The translations under genes were made by a program, and so were the position numbers. The notes below the pieces were generated by a model that saw nothing but the letters and a program-made list of their open reading frames with translations, was not told the origin of the DNA and searched no databases. DNA of 14,559 nt from G039029935 sp039029935 (GTDB lineage: Bacteria > Chloroflexota > Anaerolineae > Caldilineales > Caldilineaceae), in the NCBI GenBank assembly GCA_039029935.1, contig JBCCFC010000183.1:1-14559 (forward strand). Direction: 5' to 3'. Every line of letters starts with the position of its first letter. The first letter of the stretch is position 1. Below, piece after piece: positions 1-6,702 of the stretch.

Positions 1-81
1 CGATTGTGCCATCGAGATACCTGCTGGAACTAGCACGAGAAATATGAGTGCAATTAGAATAGATTTTAACTGTGACATCAT
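1..81 (-). CDS. batD: Probable BatD-type secreted protein, N-terminal signal peptide only (runs off the left edge)
   Basis: Twenty-seven codons are open from tandem Met codons (81 and 78) to the edge of the window. The translation has one Lys, then a hydrophobic core (LKSILIALIFLVLVPAG), then a small-residue stretch ending ISMAQS. This is a typical signal peptide with a likely cut near S-M-A/Q. The start lies 12 nt after the stop of the BatB-BatC fusion gene, so the two are surely co-transcribed. BatD usually follows BatA, BatB and BatC in Bat loci, and it is a membrane-anchored extracytoplasmic protein that begins with a signal peptide. The identity is therefore inferred from position and topology. 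No BatD domain sequence is visible in this window, and another exported Bat-associated protein cannot be excluded. Confidence 0.55.
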   Translation of the reverse strand, partial: MMSQLKSILIALIFLVLVPAGISMAQS

Positions 82-93
82 CCGGTTCGTGGT

Positions 94-2184
94 TTACCAA
101 TCCTTTTCTGGAGCGCTGCTCGGTACACTCTCGTCCATGTTCTGCTGTAGACGCTCCTGTAATGTTTGTGTGTTCTGTCCAATCGCCCGTAGCAGTTGCA
201 ACGCCTGCTCTTCGGTCAGCCCTTCAACGGGTTGTTCAGAGCCAGCTTGTGCCTGTTGAGATTCCTGAGACTGCTGTTCAGCATCCTCGCTTCCAGCCTG
301 TTGCTCAGATTCCTGTTCCTCAGACGCCTCACCGTCACCTCCACTGGATTCCTGCTCTTCTTGCTCGCCTTGTTGCTCATCACCTTGAGATTGCTGCTCC
401 TGCTCACTAGACTGATTTTGTTGCTGATTCTGATCTTGGCTTTGTTGCTGCTCAGAGCTTTCAGGATTCTCATCAGATTGATCTTGTTGTTGATCCTGCT
501 GCTGATCTTGCCCCTGCGATTGCTCAGATTGAAGCTGTTGCATTGCCAACTCAAGATTATATTTGGCCTCTTGGTCATCTGGCTGTTGACGCAGTGCATG
601 ACGATAGGCATCCACCGCCTCGTTCCATTGTTGCTGCTGAAAATAGGCATTCCCCAAGTTAAAATAACCCGAGGCGGTCAGGTTCTGACCCGCCTCTTGT
701 TCAGACACCTCATCATTGGTGGCAAGTGCAGCGTTAATAGCGCCGACCATGAGTTGTTGTGTATCCGTATATGCCTCTTGGCGATAGAGCGTATTGGCAA
801 GGTTATAGATGGGTTCCGGTCTATCGGGCGCAACATCCTGTGCCATTGCGTAAGCCTGACCCGCTTCATTATATGATGTGCTCTCAAAGGCTGCATTTCC
901 CTCCACAACAAAACGGCTGGCCGATTCCGCACAGGGCTGGCACGACGCCCCTTCACGCAGTGTCGAACCGACCATGGGTTCAATCGCACAAAGTGCGCGA
1001 CACACAACGTTCTCACCACCATCAATCTGCTCTGTTGTTGTCTCTGTACGGTTGACGAAACTACAGGAGGAGAGCAACACAAGGCTGAGTACAAGGACTA
1101 GCGTTGATGTTGACGCAAATGACTTTGATGCCTGCTTGTTGGTTTGCGATTCACGCTCTTGCAATTTACTTTCCTGTTTTTGTTGACCCAGCACTCTAGG
1201 CGGAATCAATGCAGCCACAATCAGGGCTAAAATTGCCAGTGCCACAAAAATTTGAAAGCGTTCAATCTTCTGCGGTTCAAAGCGTGTCTCCAACATCTCC
1301 TTCTCCAACCCATCCAACGTTGCCACCAGCGCATCCAACTCACGGCCATCGGACTGCGCACGGAAGTAGCGACCATCAGTTGCCAGTGCAATGCGCTGTA
1401 GGGTGACTTCATCCAGTTTCGAGAGGACGATATTGTCATTTTCATCTTTGATATAACCCGTGAGTTGCCCCGTCCCATCGTAGGTCGGAATCGGTTCGCC
1501 CTGTGGTGAACCAAAGCCGATGGCGTAGATGATCGCACCCTCATCGGCTGCTTCCTGCGCCGCTTGCAAGGCATCATCCTCATGGTTTTCGCCATCGGTC
1601 ATAATCACAATGACCTTTTGACTGCTATATTGTATATCAAACCCGCTCATCGCTGTGCGGATGGCATCACCGATGAGCGTACCGGGGCGTGAGATTACCG
1701 ATGGGTCCGCACCGCCGAGAAAGGCACGTGCTGTATCATAATCGGATGTCAACGGGAACTGAATAAAGCTGGCCCCCGAAAAGAGTACCAGCCCAATTTC
1801 ATCACCGCCAAGCCGATCCATCAGCTCGGATATTTCCAACTTGGCGCGTGCAAGCCGATTGGGGCGTAGGTCCTCAGCCAGCATACTGCGCGACACATCA
1901 AGGACCACCATAATTTGTAGCCCCTCTTGCTCCACAATCTGCAATTCACTGCCCAATTGTGGGCGCGCCAACGCAATCACAATCAACAACAACGCCATCA
2001 CCCACAGCCACGTTTGCCAACGGCGCCCTGTCCAATTAACGCTCTCGCTCAACCGCGTAATCAACGTCAGATTCCCCAGCCGATTGAGTGCCCGTTGGCG
2101 TTGTCGATAGGTTATGTATAGGCACAGCACTGCCACAGGGATGACAGCCAATAGCCATAAAAAGTTAATTTGTCCCCAAGTCAT
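94..2184 (-). CDS. batB: BatB-BatC fusion: membrane vWA protein joined to a TPR and Q/E/S-rich domain
   Basis: 696 residues. Membrane segments lie near 8-26 and 57-75. An extracytoplasmic von Willebrand A domain (about 88-300) has a complete MIDAS: DVSRS at 96-100 (D96, S98, S100), T169 and TDG at 196-198. A third membrane segment (about 310-327) leads to a charged linker (about 332-358), and a fourth hydrophobic segment (361-371) ends in LLSSC374, which resembles a lipobox. The BatC-like part follows: CRALC (395-399) and CQPC (415-418), TPR-like helices (about 425-548, including SGYFNLGNAYFQQQQWNEAV), then a Gln/Glu/Ser-rich stretch (about 549-648) and a short C-terminal helical segment. BatB and BatC are usually separate proteins of about 330 and 200-300 residues; here they are one chain with no frameshift needed. 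Bat proteins were first linked to aerotolerance in Bacteroides; their biochemical role remains unclear. No strong Shine-Dalgarno sequence precedes ATG 2184; a weak GAGA lies about 9 nt upstream. Confidence 0.87.
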   Translation of the reverse strand: MTWGQINFLWLLAVIPVAVLCLYITYRQRQRALNRLGNLTLITRLSESVNWTGRRWQTWLWVMALLLIVIALARPQLGSELQIVEQEGLQIMVVLDVSRSMLAEDLRPNRLARAKLEISELMDRLGGDEIGLVLFSGASFIQFPLTSDYDTARAFLGGADPSVISRPGTLIGDAIRTAMSGFDIQYSSQKVIVIMTDGENHEDDALQAAQEAADEGAIIYAIGFGSPQGEPIPTYDGTGQLTGYIKDENDNIVLSKLDEVTLQRIALATDGRYFRAQSDGRELDALVATLDGLEKEMLETRFEPQKIERFQIFVALAILALIVAALIPPRVLGQQKQESKLQERESQTNKQASKSFASTSTLVLVLSLVLLSSCSFVNRTETTTEQIDGGENVVCRALCAIEPMVGSTLREGASCQPCAESASRFVVEGNAAFESTSYNEAGQAYAMAQDVAPDRPEPIYNLANTLYRQEAYTDTQQLMVGAINAALATNDEVSEQEAGQNLTASGYFNLGNAYFQQQQWNEAVDAYRHALRQQPDDQEAKYNLELAMQQLQSEQSQGQDQQQDQQQDQSDENPESSEQQQSQDQNQQQNQSSEQEQQSQGDEQQGEQEEQESSGGDGEASEEQESEQQAGSEDAEQQSQESQQAQAGSEQPVEGLTEEQALQLLRAIGQNTQTLQERLQQNMDESVPSSAPEKDW

Positions 2185-2204
2185 TGATTTGTCTCAAAAT
2201 TTAA

Positions 2205-2298
2205 TAGGTCAGTATTCCGTAGGCCAGCATTCGGTAAATCAGTATTCGGTAGGTCAGTCACCAACCACCGACTCACCGACACACCGAATACCGACCTA
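2205..2298. repeat. 15-bp tandem repeat with inverted copies between batA and batB
   Basis: Three consecutive 15-bp units related to TAGGTCAGTATTCGG occupy 2205-2219, 2220-2234 and 2235-2249. A fourth unit starting at 2250 decays after TAGGTCAGT. The reverse complement of the unit returns at 2284-2298 with one mismatch, and a shorter inverted piece (ACCGACCTA) reaches the batA stop codon at 2311. The transcript can therefore fold into alternative stem-loops between the two vWA genes. The block fills almost the whole 126-bp gap. A role in mRNA stability or partial termination is inference. Confidence 0.75.
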
Positions 2299-2310
2299 CT
2301 AACCACCGAC

Positions 2311-3354
2311 CTACGGTAACGTTCGTAACACGGTCCGTCGTAACGTCATCTCTACGACCATCAGCCCAAACGCGGGTAGCAACAGCCACCACGCCAACTC
2401 TTCATAACGGCTAAAGGTGCGCACTTCAATTTCAGATTTCTCTAACTCGTTAATTTCGTCATAAACCTGCTGTAACCCTGCGGTATCCTCCGCACGGAAA
2501 AACAGTCCACCTGTCATGTCCGCGATTTGTTGCAAAGTCTCCTCATCCAGAACACTCTCCACCATGACAATCCGTTGCCCAAAGAGCGTGTTTTGCGGCA
2601 TCGGCACTTGCCCTGGTCTGCCCGCCCCAATGGTGTAGACACGGATGCCCAGTGCTTTGGCCGCCTCTCCCGCGGTCAACGGATCAATCTGCCCTGAATT
2701 GTTGACACCATCGGTGAGCAGCACCACGATTTTGCTGTCCGCACTGGTCTGCTTGAGCATATTGACCGCCGTCGCCAGCCCCATGCCAATGGCCGTGCCA
2801 TCTTCAATGCCCAGCACCGTCGCCAACTCGACTTGACCAAGCAGACGATTCAACACAGCATGGTCCAACGTCAACGGGCTTTGCGCAAAGGCTTCACTGG
2901 CAAAAACAGTCAACCCGATGCGATCATAGGGTCGCTGCTCAATAAATGCCTCGATGACTTTCTTGGCCGCTTGCAGACGATTGTCCGGCTCAAAATCAAG
3001 CGATTCCATACTGCCTGAAATGTCCAGCGCCAATACAATATCAACCCCTTCGCCTTTGATAATCTGTTGGGCATCTACCAATTGTGGACGCGCCAAAGCG
3101 ACAATCAGACAGGCGAGAGCAAGCCAGCGTAGGATGGATGGCAACGGTCGCAAGATCAGCCGCCATGAACGTGTTGGTTTTGTGTGAGAACGACTCCGAG
3201 CCATCTGGGTGCTGGCGTAGCGCATGGTGGCGACTGATTGCCAGCGTTTGGCCTGTTGTGGTGAGAGCCACGAAAGCCAATAAGGGAGGGTGGCGATGAT
3301 GGGGATGGCGAGTAAGAGGAATAGTAGGTTTGGTGATTGAAATGAGAATGTCAT
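2311..3354 (-). CDS. batA: BatA-type membrane von Willebrand A protein
   Basis: 347 residues from ATG 3354. The reading frame is open further up to an ATG at 3381, but that would overlap the preceding toxin gene by 25 bp. The start at 3354 lies 2 bp after the toxin stop, is preceded by a weak AGAAAG, and gives the usual N-terminus (FQSPNLLFLLLAIPII). Membrane segments: about 8-28, 73-88 and 321-337. The vWA domain between them has a full MIDAS: DISGS at 111-115, T187, and TDG at 214-216. The RYEELAWWLLLP segment before the last membrane span is typical of BatA. Length and topology match the family. It is expected to act with BatB on the outer face of the cytoplasmic membrane. The MoxR ATPase and DUF58 genes that often precede batA are not here; a toxin-antitoxin pair occupies that place. 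Confidence 0.88.
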   Translation of the reverse strand: MTFSFQSPNLLFLLLAIPIIATLPYWLSWLSPQQAKRWQSVATMRYASTQMARSRSHTKPTRSWRLILRPLPSILRWLALACLIVALARPQLVDAQQIIKGEGVDIVLALDISGSMESLDFEPDNRLQAAKKVIEAFIEQRPYDRIGLTVFASEAFAQSPLTLDHAVLNRLLGQVELATVLGIEDGTAIGMGLATAVNMLKQTSADSKIVVLLTDGVNNSGQIDPLTAGEAAKALGIRVYTIGAGRPGQVPMPQNTLFGQRIVMVESVLDEETLQQIADMTGGLFFRAEDTAGLQQVYDEINELEKSEIEVRTFSRYEELAWWLLLPAFGLMVVEMTLRRTVLRTLP

Positions 3355-3356
3355 AA

Positions 3357-3779
3357 TTAGCTTTCTAGCATATGTATCCAATCCGTGCCAACGGCATTAT
3401 AGAGTTTCTTATCCGCTGTCCAAAAATCAGTGCCTATAGCCTGAGCAAGAGCCAGATAAAAGCTATCATAGGCTGACGCACGTCTGAGCTTGAGCGTCCA
3501 TTCATACGCAGCAATGAATATCTCTCGATTTGGAGGAACTAGCACGATGTCAAACTCTTCAGTAAATAATAATGATGCTGTTGCTTGCTCGGCTGTTATC
3601 TGTTTGAAGTGCAAACTTTTTGTAATGGAGGATGCCACCTCATAATGCCACAACATGGGGGCATATAAGGATACCTCATCCGTTTTCCACTCAGCTATTT
3701 TTTCAACGTGTGAGATTTGGTCAGGATGGGGGATTATACTACGAACAAAAAAACTTGAATCAACGACTGATGACTTCAT
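3357..3779 (-). CDS. PIN-domain (VapC-type) toxin ribonuclease
   Basis: 140 residues, the usual size for a VapC-like toxin. The four acidic residues of a PIN active site are visible in the expected order: D7 (SVVDSS), E47 (LWHYEVAS), D105 (SAYDSFYLALA) and D123 (FWTADKKL). The last two sit in the well-known 'YD..YLALA' and 'TAD..L' contexts. These residues coordinate Mg2+ or Mn2+, so the protein should be an intact metal-dependent RNase. Its ATG overlaps the stop of the upstream antitoxin gene by 4 bp, indicating translational coupling. The stop is only 2 bp before the batA start, so the toxin-antitoxin message almost certainly reads into the bat genes. The cellular RNA target cannot be told from sequence. 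Confidence 0.88.
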   Translation of the reverse strand: MKSSVVDSSFFVRSIIPHPDQISHVEKIAEWKTDEVSLYAPMLWHYEVASSITKSLHFKQITAEQATASLLFTEEFDIVLVPPNREIFIAAYEWTLKLRRASAYDSFYLALAQAIGTDFWTADKKLYNAVGTDWIHMLES

Positions 3780-4315
3780 ACTGGACGACTTTCTAAATCT
3801 GCTTTGGATGCTTCTAAAATCATATCAATATCAACAGGTTCTCCATTACGAGAATCCAAAATATCCTGCGACAATCGTTTAACACCTTCGATCCAATCTT
3901 TCCAATCCATCTTCTGTGACGCAGAAGGACTCTGCCAATCGGTCATTGGCAACTGGTCCGTATCAATTGACGTACCGTTCTGTGTATTAAGAATATCTTG
4001 AGTTAACTTATTACTGGATGAAAACCAGTCATCCCAATCTGGGGTAGACAGCTTTTCGTTTTCTACATGTTCTCCATCACCATTATTAGAAAAGATAGAT
4101 GCACTCGTTGATTTGAACCCATTGTTATGGGACTGATGAATTGCAAGCAATTCTAATTGTTCAAGTTTTTGCTGAACTGCAACCCACATATCTTCTGAAA
4201 TCAACACGGTTCGGTATTGCTCATCTTGAATCAAAACGGGTTCATCATTTGTCACAACTTGCTTAACTAAATTATCTAAGCTTGGCTGTACATCTGCAAC
4301 AGCTAGCGTTTGCAT
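3776..4315 (-). CDS. Phd/YefM-type antitoxin with duplicated C-terminal module
   Basis: 179 residues, long for this family (usually about 80-100). Residues 1-57 look like a Phd/YefM DNA-binding and dimerisation domain (MQTLAVADVQPSLDNLVKQV, then PVLIQDEQYRTVLISEDMW). A polar linker (about 58-92) follows. The C-terminal part contains two copies of one 28-residue module at 93-120 and 137-164, sharing the pattern DWxDW...LxQDIL...NG...D.D. In this family the C-terminal region wraps the toxin, so this protein may carry two toxin-binding segments; that is inference. It is the first gene after a near-consensus promoter, with AGGTGA just upstream of the ATG. Phd-type antitoxins normally repress their own promoter. 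Its gene overlaps the toxin gene by 4 bp. Confidence 0.82.
   Translation of the reverse strand: MQTLAVADVQPSLDNLVKQVVTNDEPVLIQDEQYRTVLISEDMWVAVQQKLEQLELLAIHQSHNNGFKSTSASIFSNNGDGEHVENEKLSTPDWDDWFSSSNKLTQDILNTQNGTSIDTDQLPMTDWQSPSASQKMDWKDWIEGVKRLSQDILDSRNGEPVDIDMILEASKADLESRPV
3824..4039 (-). repeat. Duplicated 28-residue module inside the antitoxin gene
   Basis: Codons 93-120 (4039-3956) and 137-164 (3907-3824) encode two copies of one module with a 44-residue period. 13 of 28 positions are identical, including DW.DW, L.QDIL, NG and the closing D.D. At the DNA level the copies have diverged, so the duplication is not recent. The second copy continues into a charged C-terminus (EASKADLESRPV) that the first lacks. 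Confidence 0.75.
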
Positions 4316-4355
4316 GGTTCACCTCGCAATTTCAAAAAAATCAGACACACATTCT

Positions 4356-4384
4356 ATTGTAATAAAATTGAGTGCTTTTGACAA
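4356..4384 (-). promoter_or_regulatory. Sigma-70/A-type promoter of the toxin-antitoxin (and probably bat) transcript
   Basis: On the minus strand a -35 box TTGTCA (4384-4379), a 17-bp spacer and a -10 box TACAAT (4361-4356) stand 40 bp before the antitoxin ATG at 4315. Each box differs from consensus at one position and the spacing is ideal. The promoter lies 10 bp from the terminator that ends the sugar-transport operon, so the two units are cleanly separated. Confidence 0.75.
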
Positions 4385-4394
4385 CCTCACGCGC

Positions 4395-4435
4395 AAAAAA
4401 AGAACGGGCTGCGAAAGTCATTTCGCAGCCCGTTC
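4395..4435 (-). terminator. Rho-independent terminator of the sugar ABC operon
   Basis: A perfect 15-bp stem (GAACGGGCTGCGAAA at 4402-4416 pairs with 4421-4435) closes a 4-nt loop. On the minus strand it is followed directly by a run of seven T (4401-4395). It lies about 150 bp after the stop of the MalG-type permease gene. I see nothing else in the 148 bp between them (4436-4583). Confidence 0.9.
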
Positions 4436-4583
4436 CAATACACCACACAAAAAGGAGAAACAGAAGAAGAAATCATGCTCACACCAATAGAGAACGATGT
4501 CGTGAACAAAAATACATCAGTTTTGAAAAAAGTCGAGAAATTTTAGCAAAATTGGGACTGTGGGTATCGATTAGGGAACGATC

Positions 4584-5489
4584 CTACCCCTTCAACCCCG
4601 TCGTCGCAATACCCTGATTCAAAAATCGCTGCAGAGACAAATACAATAGAATCACCGGAATCGTCACCATCACCGACCCGGCCATCAGTTCCGCCCAGCG
4701 TGTCCCCACCTCTTGGTTAAAGGATGACAGCCCAAGTTGCAACGTATTCAGACTGTCCTGCTTGATCACCACCAACGGCCACAGAAAGTCATTCCATACC
4801 CACAAAAAGGCAAAGAGCGACATTGTGCCCATCACAGGCTTGGCATTGGGGATCAGAATAACCCAGAAGATGCGTTGGAGTGAGCAGCCATCAATAATCG
4901 CCGCCTCTTCAATCTCATGTGGGAATGAGAGGAAGAATTGGCGAAAGAGAAATATGCTAAAGACGGAGACGAGATTGGGGAAGATGATGCCGCCATAGGT
5001 GTTCAGCAGCCCTGTGCCTCCTTGTCCCAGCAGGTCATTGCCACCTGCCAGTGGGAAATAGCGTACAAACAAGAAGATGGGCAGAATGAGTACTTCAAAG
5101 GGTACCATCATCGTTGCCAGCAAGCTGAAGAAGATCACCTGCTTGCCTGGAAAATTGAGTCGCGCAAAGACATAGCCAGCCATTGCCCCAAAGATGACCT
5201 GACCGACGACATCTACAATGGTGACAAAGCCTGTGTTCAGAAAGAGCCGTCCCATGTCGATGGCTTGATAGGCATCACTATAGTTTGCTAAGTCGATGCC
5301 CTGTGTTGGCAACCAGCGCGGCGGATAGTGAAAGATGTCTGGGTCATATTTCAGGGACGTTGCCACCATCCACAAAAAGGGAGCAACAGTGACTATCGCT
5401 ACCAGCGATAGGACGATATAAATAAGCACCAATGATACCGATAAACGCGGCATCATCAGGCGGTTTTGTGTTTCAGTTCGTGCGGCCAT
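4584..5489 (-). CDS. Carbohydrate ABC transporter permease, MalG type
   Basis: 301 residues from ATG 5489. An in-frame TTG at 5495 with a better-spaced AGAG upstream would add two residues, so the exact start is uncertain. It has about six hydrophobic spans, and the N-terminal pattern VAPFLWMVATSLK is typical of MalG-like proteins. The EAA loop (EEAAIIDGCS at about 194-203, then IFWVILIPNAKP), which docks on the ATPase, is complete. The C-terminus ends QRFLNQGIATTGLKG, as is usual for sugar permeases of this class (QRxxxxGLTAGAVKG). It should form the translocation pore with the MalF-type permease. It is the last gene of the operon and is separated from its partner by an Rpn-type gene. The substrate is probably a mono- or oligosaccharide or related polyol; the sequence does not say which. 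Confidence 0.9.
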   Translation of the reverse strand: MAARTETQNRLMMPRLSVSLVLIYIVLSLVAIVTVAPFLWMVATSLKYDPDIFHYPPRWLPTQGIDLANYSDAYQAIDMGRLFLNTGFVTIVDVVGQVIFGAMAGYVFARLNFPGKQVIFFSLLATMMVPFEVLILPIFLFVRYFPLAGGNDLLGQGGTGLLNTYGGIIFPNLVSVFSIFLFRQFFLSFPHEIEEAAIIDGCSLQRIFWVILIPNAKPVMGTMSLFAFLWVWNDFLWPLVVIKQDSLNTLQLGLSSFNQEVGTRWAELMAGSVMVTIPVILLYLSLQRFLNQGIATTGLKG

Positions 5490-5536
5490 AGGCAAATTTT
5501 CTCTTTAAAAGATGGTCACTTTGATAAACTAAATTT

Positions 5537-6676
5537 TTATTCGTCTGCATCATCAAGATGCTTGAAAAATTCTTCAGGGAAACGGATATCTAGCGCACAG
5601 TTGATTAGATGTTTTAACTCACGTTTGCTATGAATATTGTCCAGTCGTGTTTGGACTTCGTGTATAAACGATTCATCTACATCAAAACGATGCTGTAATA
5701 GTTGTATAATTGTGTCTCTTCTGCCTATTAGTTTTTCCTCTTCACGCCCCTCTTGACGGCCTTTTTCACGCCCCTCTTGACGGCCTTTTTCAAGACCTTC
5801 TTCACGGCCTTGTTTAAGACCCATCAACGCGCCTCTCTCAAAACCAGCTTCTTCAAATGTACTTACATATGTCATTTTATATTCCTCCTCAATCGCTTGA
5901 TATTCCAGTGAATATGCCTCTTTCATTTCATCTGGCAACACCATCATCCAGTCAACAAAGCGTAGGAGGCGCACAATGTCTGCCCGTTTCATCCCACGTT
6001 TATACAACTGGCGAATCATCCAAATCTTCCAGCGAAATCGCTCATCAAAATCTTGTGTCGTCTCCATCGTTTTGAGATTTGCCATCACGACAACCGCAAA
6101 TGGGTTGGGATTCATAATCAACTCATCCCATTTGTCTTTATAATCGAGCAATTTCTTGGTCAAGAATGTGAATTTGATCTCTGTACCCCAAAACGTATCC
6201 TTATATTCAGTGGGTTTCCAATTGGGATTGCCATCGGTTAAGATAGCAACAGAGACAACACGGATTTTGTATTTGTCAAAAATTCGGTAGTTGTAAATGT
6301 ACATGCGCTGACCAAAGTCGGCTTCCCATGCGCCCTGCACTTCAATATGAATGAGCACATGGATTGGCTCACCACTTTTCAGCCAAACTTTGACGAGTTT
6401 GTCTGCATAGCGACGCCCAGTCTTGGCATCGCCGACAATTTGCTGCAACTCTTTATCCAAGAATTCAGGCAGTCTGCTCCAGTCAATCTCGTGATAGATT
6501 TCATAGAGAAAGAATAATACAAAATCTTCAAAGAACTGCTCTAGAATATCTTTCCATGGGCTATCATAATCAGCCTTGAGTTGTTTGACCTTTTCTTGGT
6601 CATTTGTTGGTTGTTCGTCTTCAACCAATATCTCGTTTTCTTGATGATCCAGTTCGGATAGTTTTGATTGGGTCAT
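5537..6676 (-). CDS. Rpn-family / PD-(D/E)XK nuclease-like protein (often labelled 'transposase' or DUF4351-type)
   Basis: 379 residues. After a charged N-terminal tail (1-36) comes a conserved block starting YDSPWKDILEQFFEDF. Candidate nuclease residues are D92 (RRYADKLVKVWLK) and E112-V-Q114 (VLIHIEVQG), giving the D...ExQ layout of the PD-(D/E)XK fold in the Rpn family. Rpn proteins are linked to RecA-independent recombination and DNA cleavage in E. coli, and some act in phage defence; the role of this one is unknown. A repetitive KGRQEGRE coiled-coil segment (about 277-316) leads into a C-terminal domain (about 320-370) resembling the DUF4351 tail. The gene sits between the two permease genes, 26 bp after one and 47 bp before the other, with no terminator of its own. 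It is more AT-rich than its neighbours (about 40% GC in a sampled line), which suggests later acquisition. Confidence 0.8.
   Translation of the reverse strand: MTQSKLSELDHQENEILVEDEQPTNDQEKVKQLKADYDSPWKDILEQFFEDFVLFFLYEIYHEIDWSRLPEFLDKELQQIVGDAKTGRRYADKLVKVWLKSGEPIHVLIHIEVQGAWEADFGQRMYIYNYRIFDKYKIRVVSVAILTDGNPNWKPTEYKDTFWGTEIKFTFLTKKLLDYKDKWDELIMNPNPFAVVVMANLKTMETTQDFDERFRWKIWMIRQLYKRGMKRADIVRLLRFVDWMMVLPDEMKEAYSLEYQAIEEEYKMTYVSTFEEAGFERGALMGLKQGREEGLEKGRQEGREKGRQEGREEEKLIGRRDTIIQLLQHRFDVDESFIHEVQTRLDNIHSKRELKHLINCALDIRFPEEFFKHLDDADE
5741..5812 (-). repeat. 24-bp tandem repeat inside the Rpn-type gene
   Basis: Two exact 24-bp copies (5741-5764 and 5765-5788) and a third diverged copy (5789-5812) encode successive eight-residue units KGRQEGRE, KGRQEGRE and KGREEGLE in a helical coiled-coil region. 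The exact identity of two copies suggests recent expansion by slippage or recombination. Copy number may vary between strains. Confidence 0.85.
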
Positions 6677-6702
6677 AGGTATCTCATTGTAAAATTAATC
6701 AT

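Noticed and set aside
196..876. Long plus-strand frame opposite the batB-batC fusion
   Set aside because: It is the antisense of the Gln/Glu/Ser-rich and TPR part. Leu/Ile-rich translation is expected from the complement of CAG/CAA/GAA codons, and no ribosome site supports it.
4475..4546. Short plus-strand ORF (23 codons) after AAGGAG in the gap downstream of the permease operon
   Set aside because: The AGGAG lies about 17 nt before the ATG, too far for normal initiation. There is no clear promoter, and the peptide has no recognisable features.
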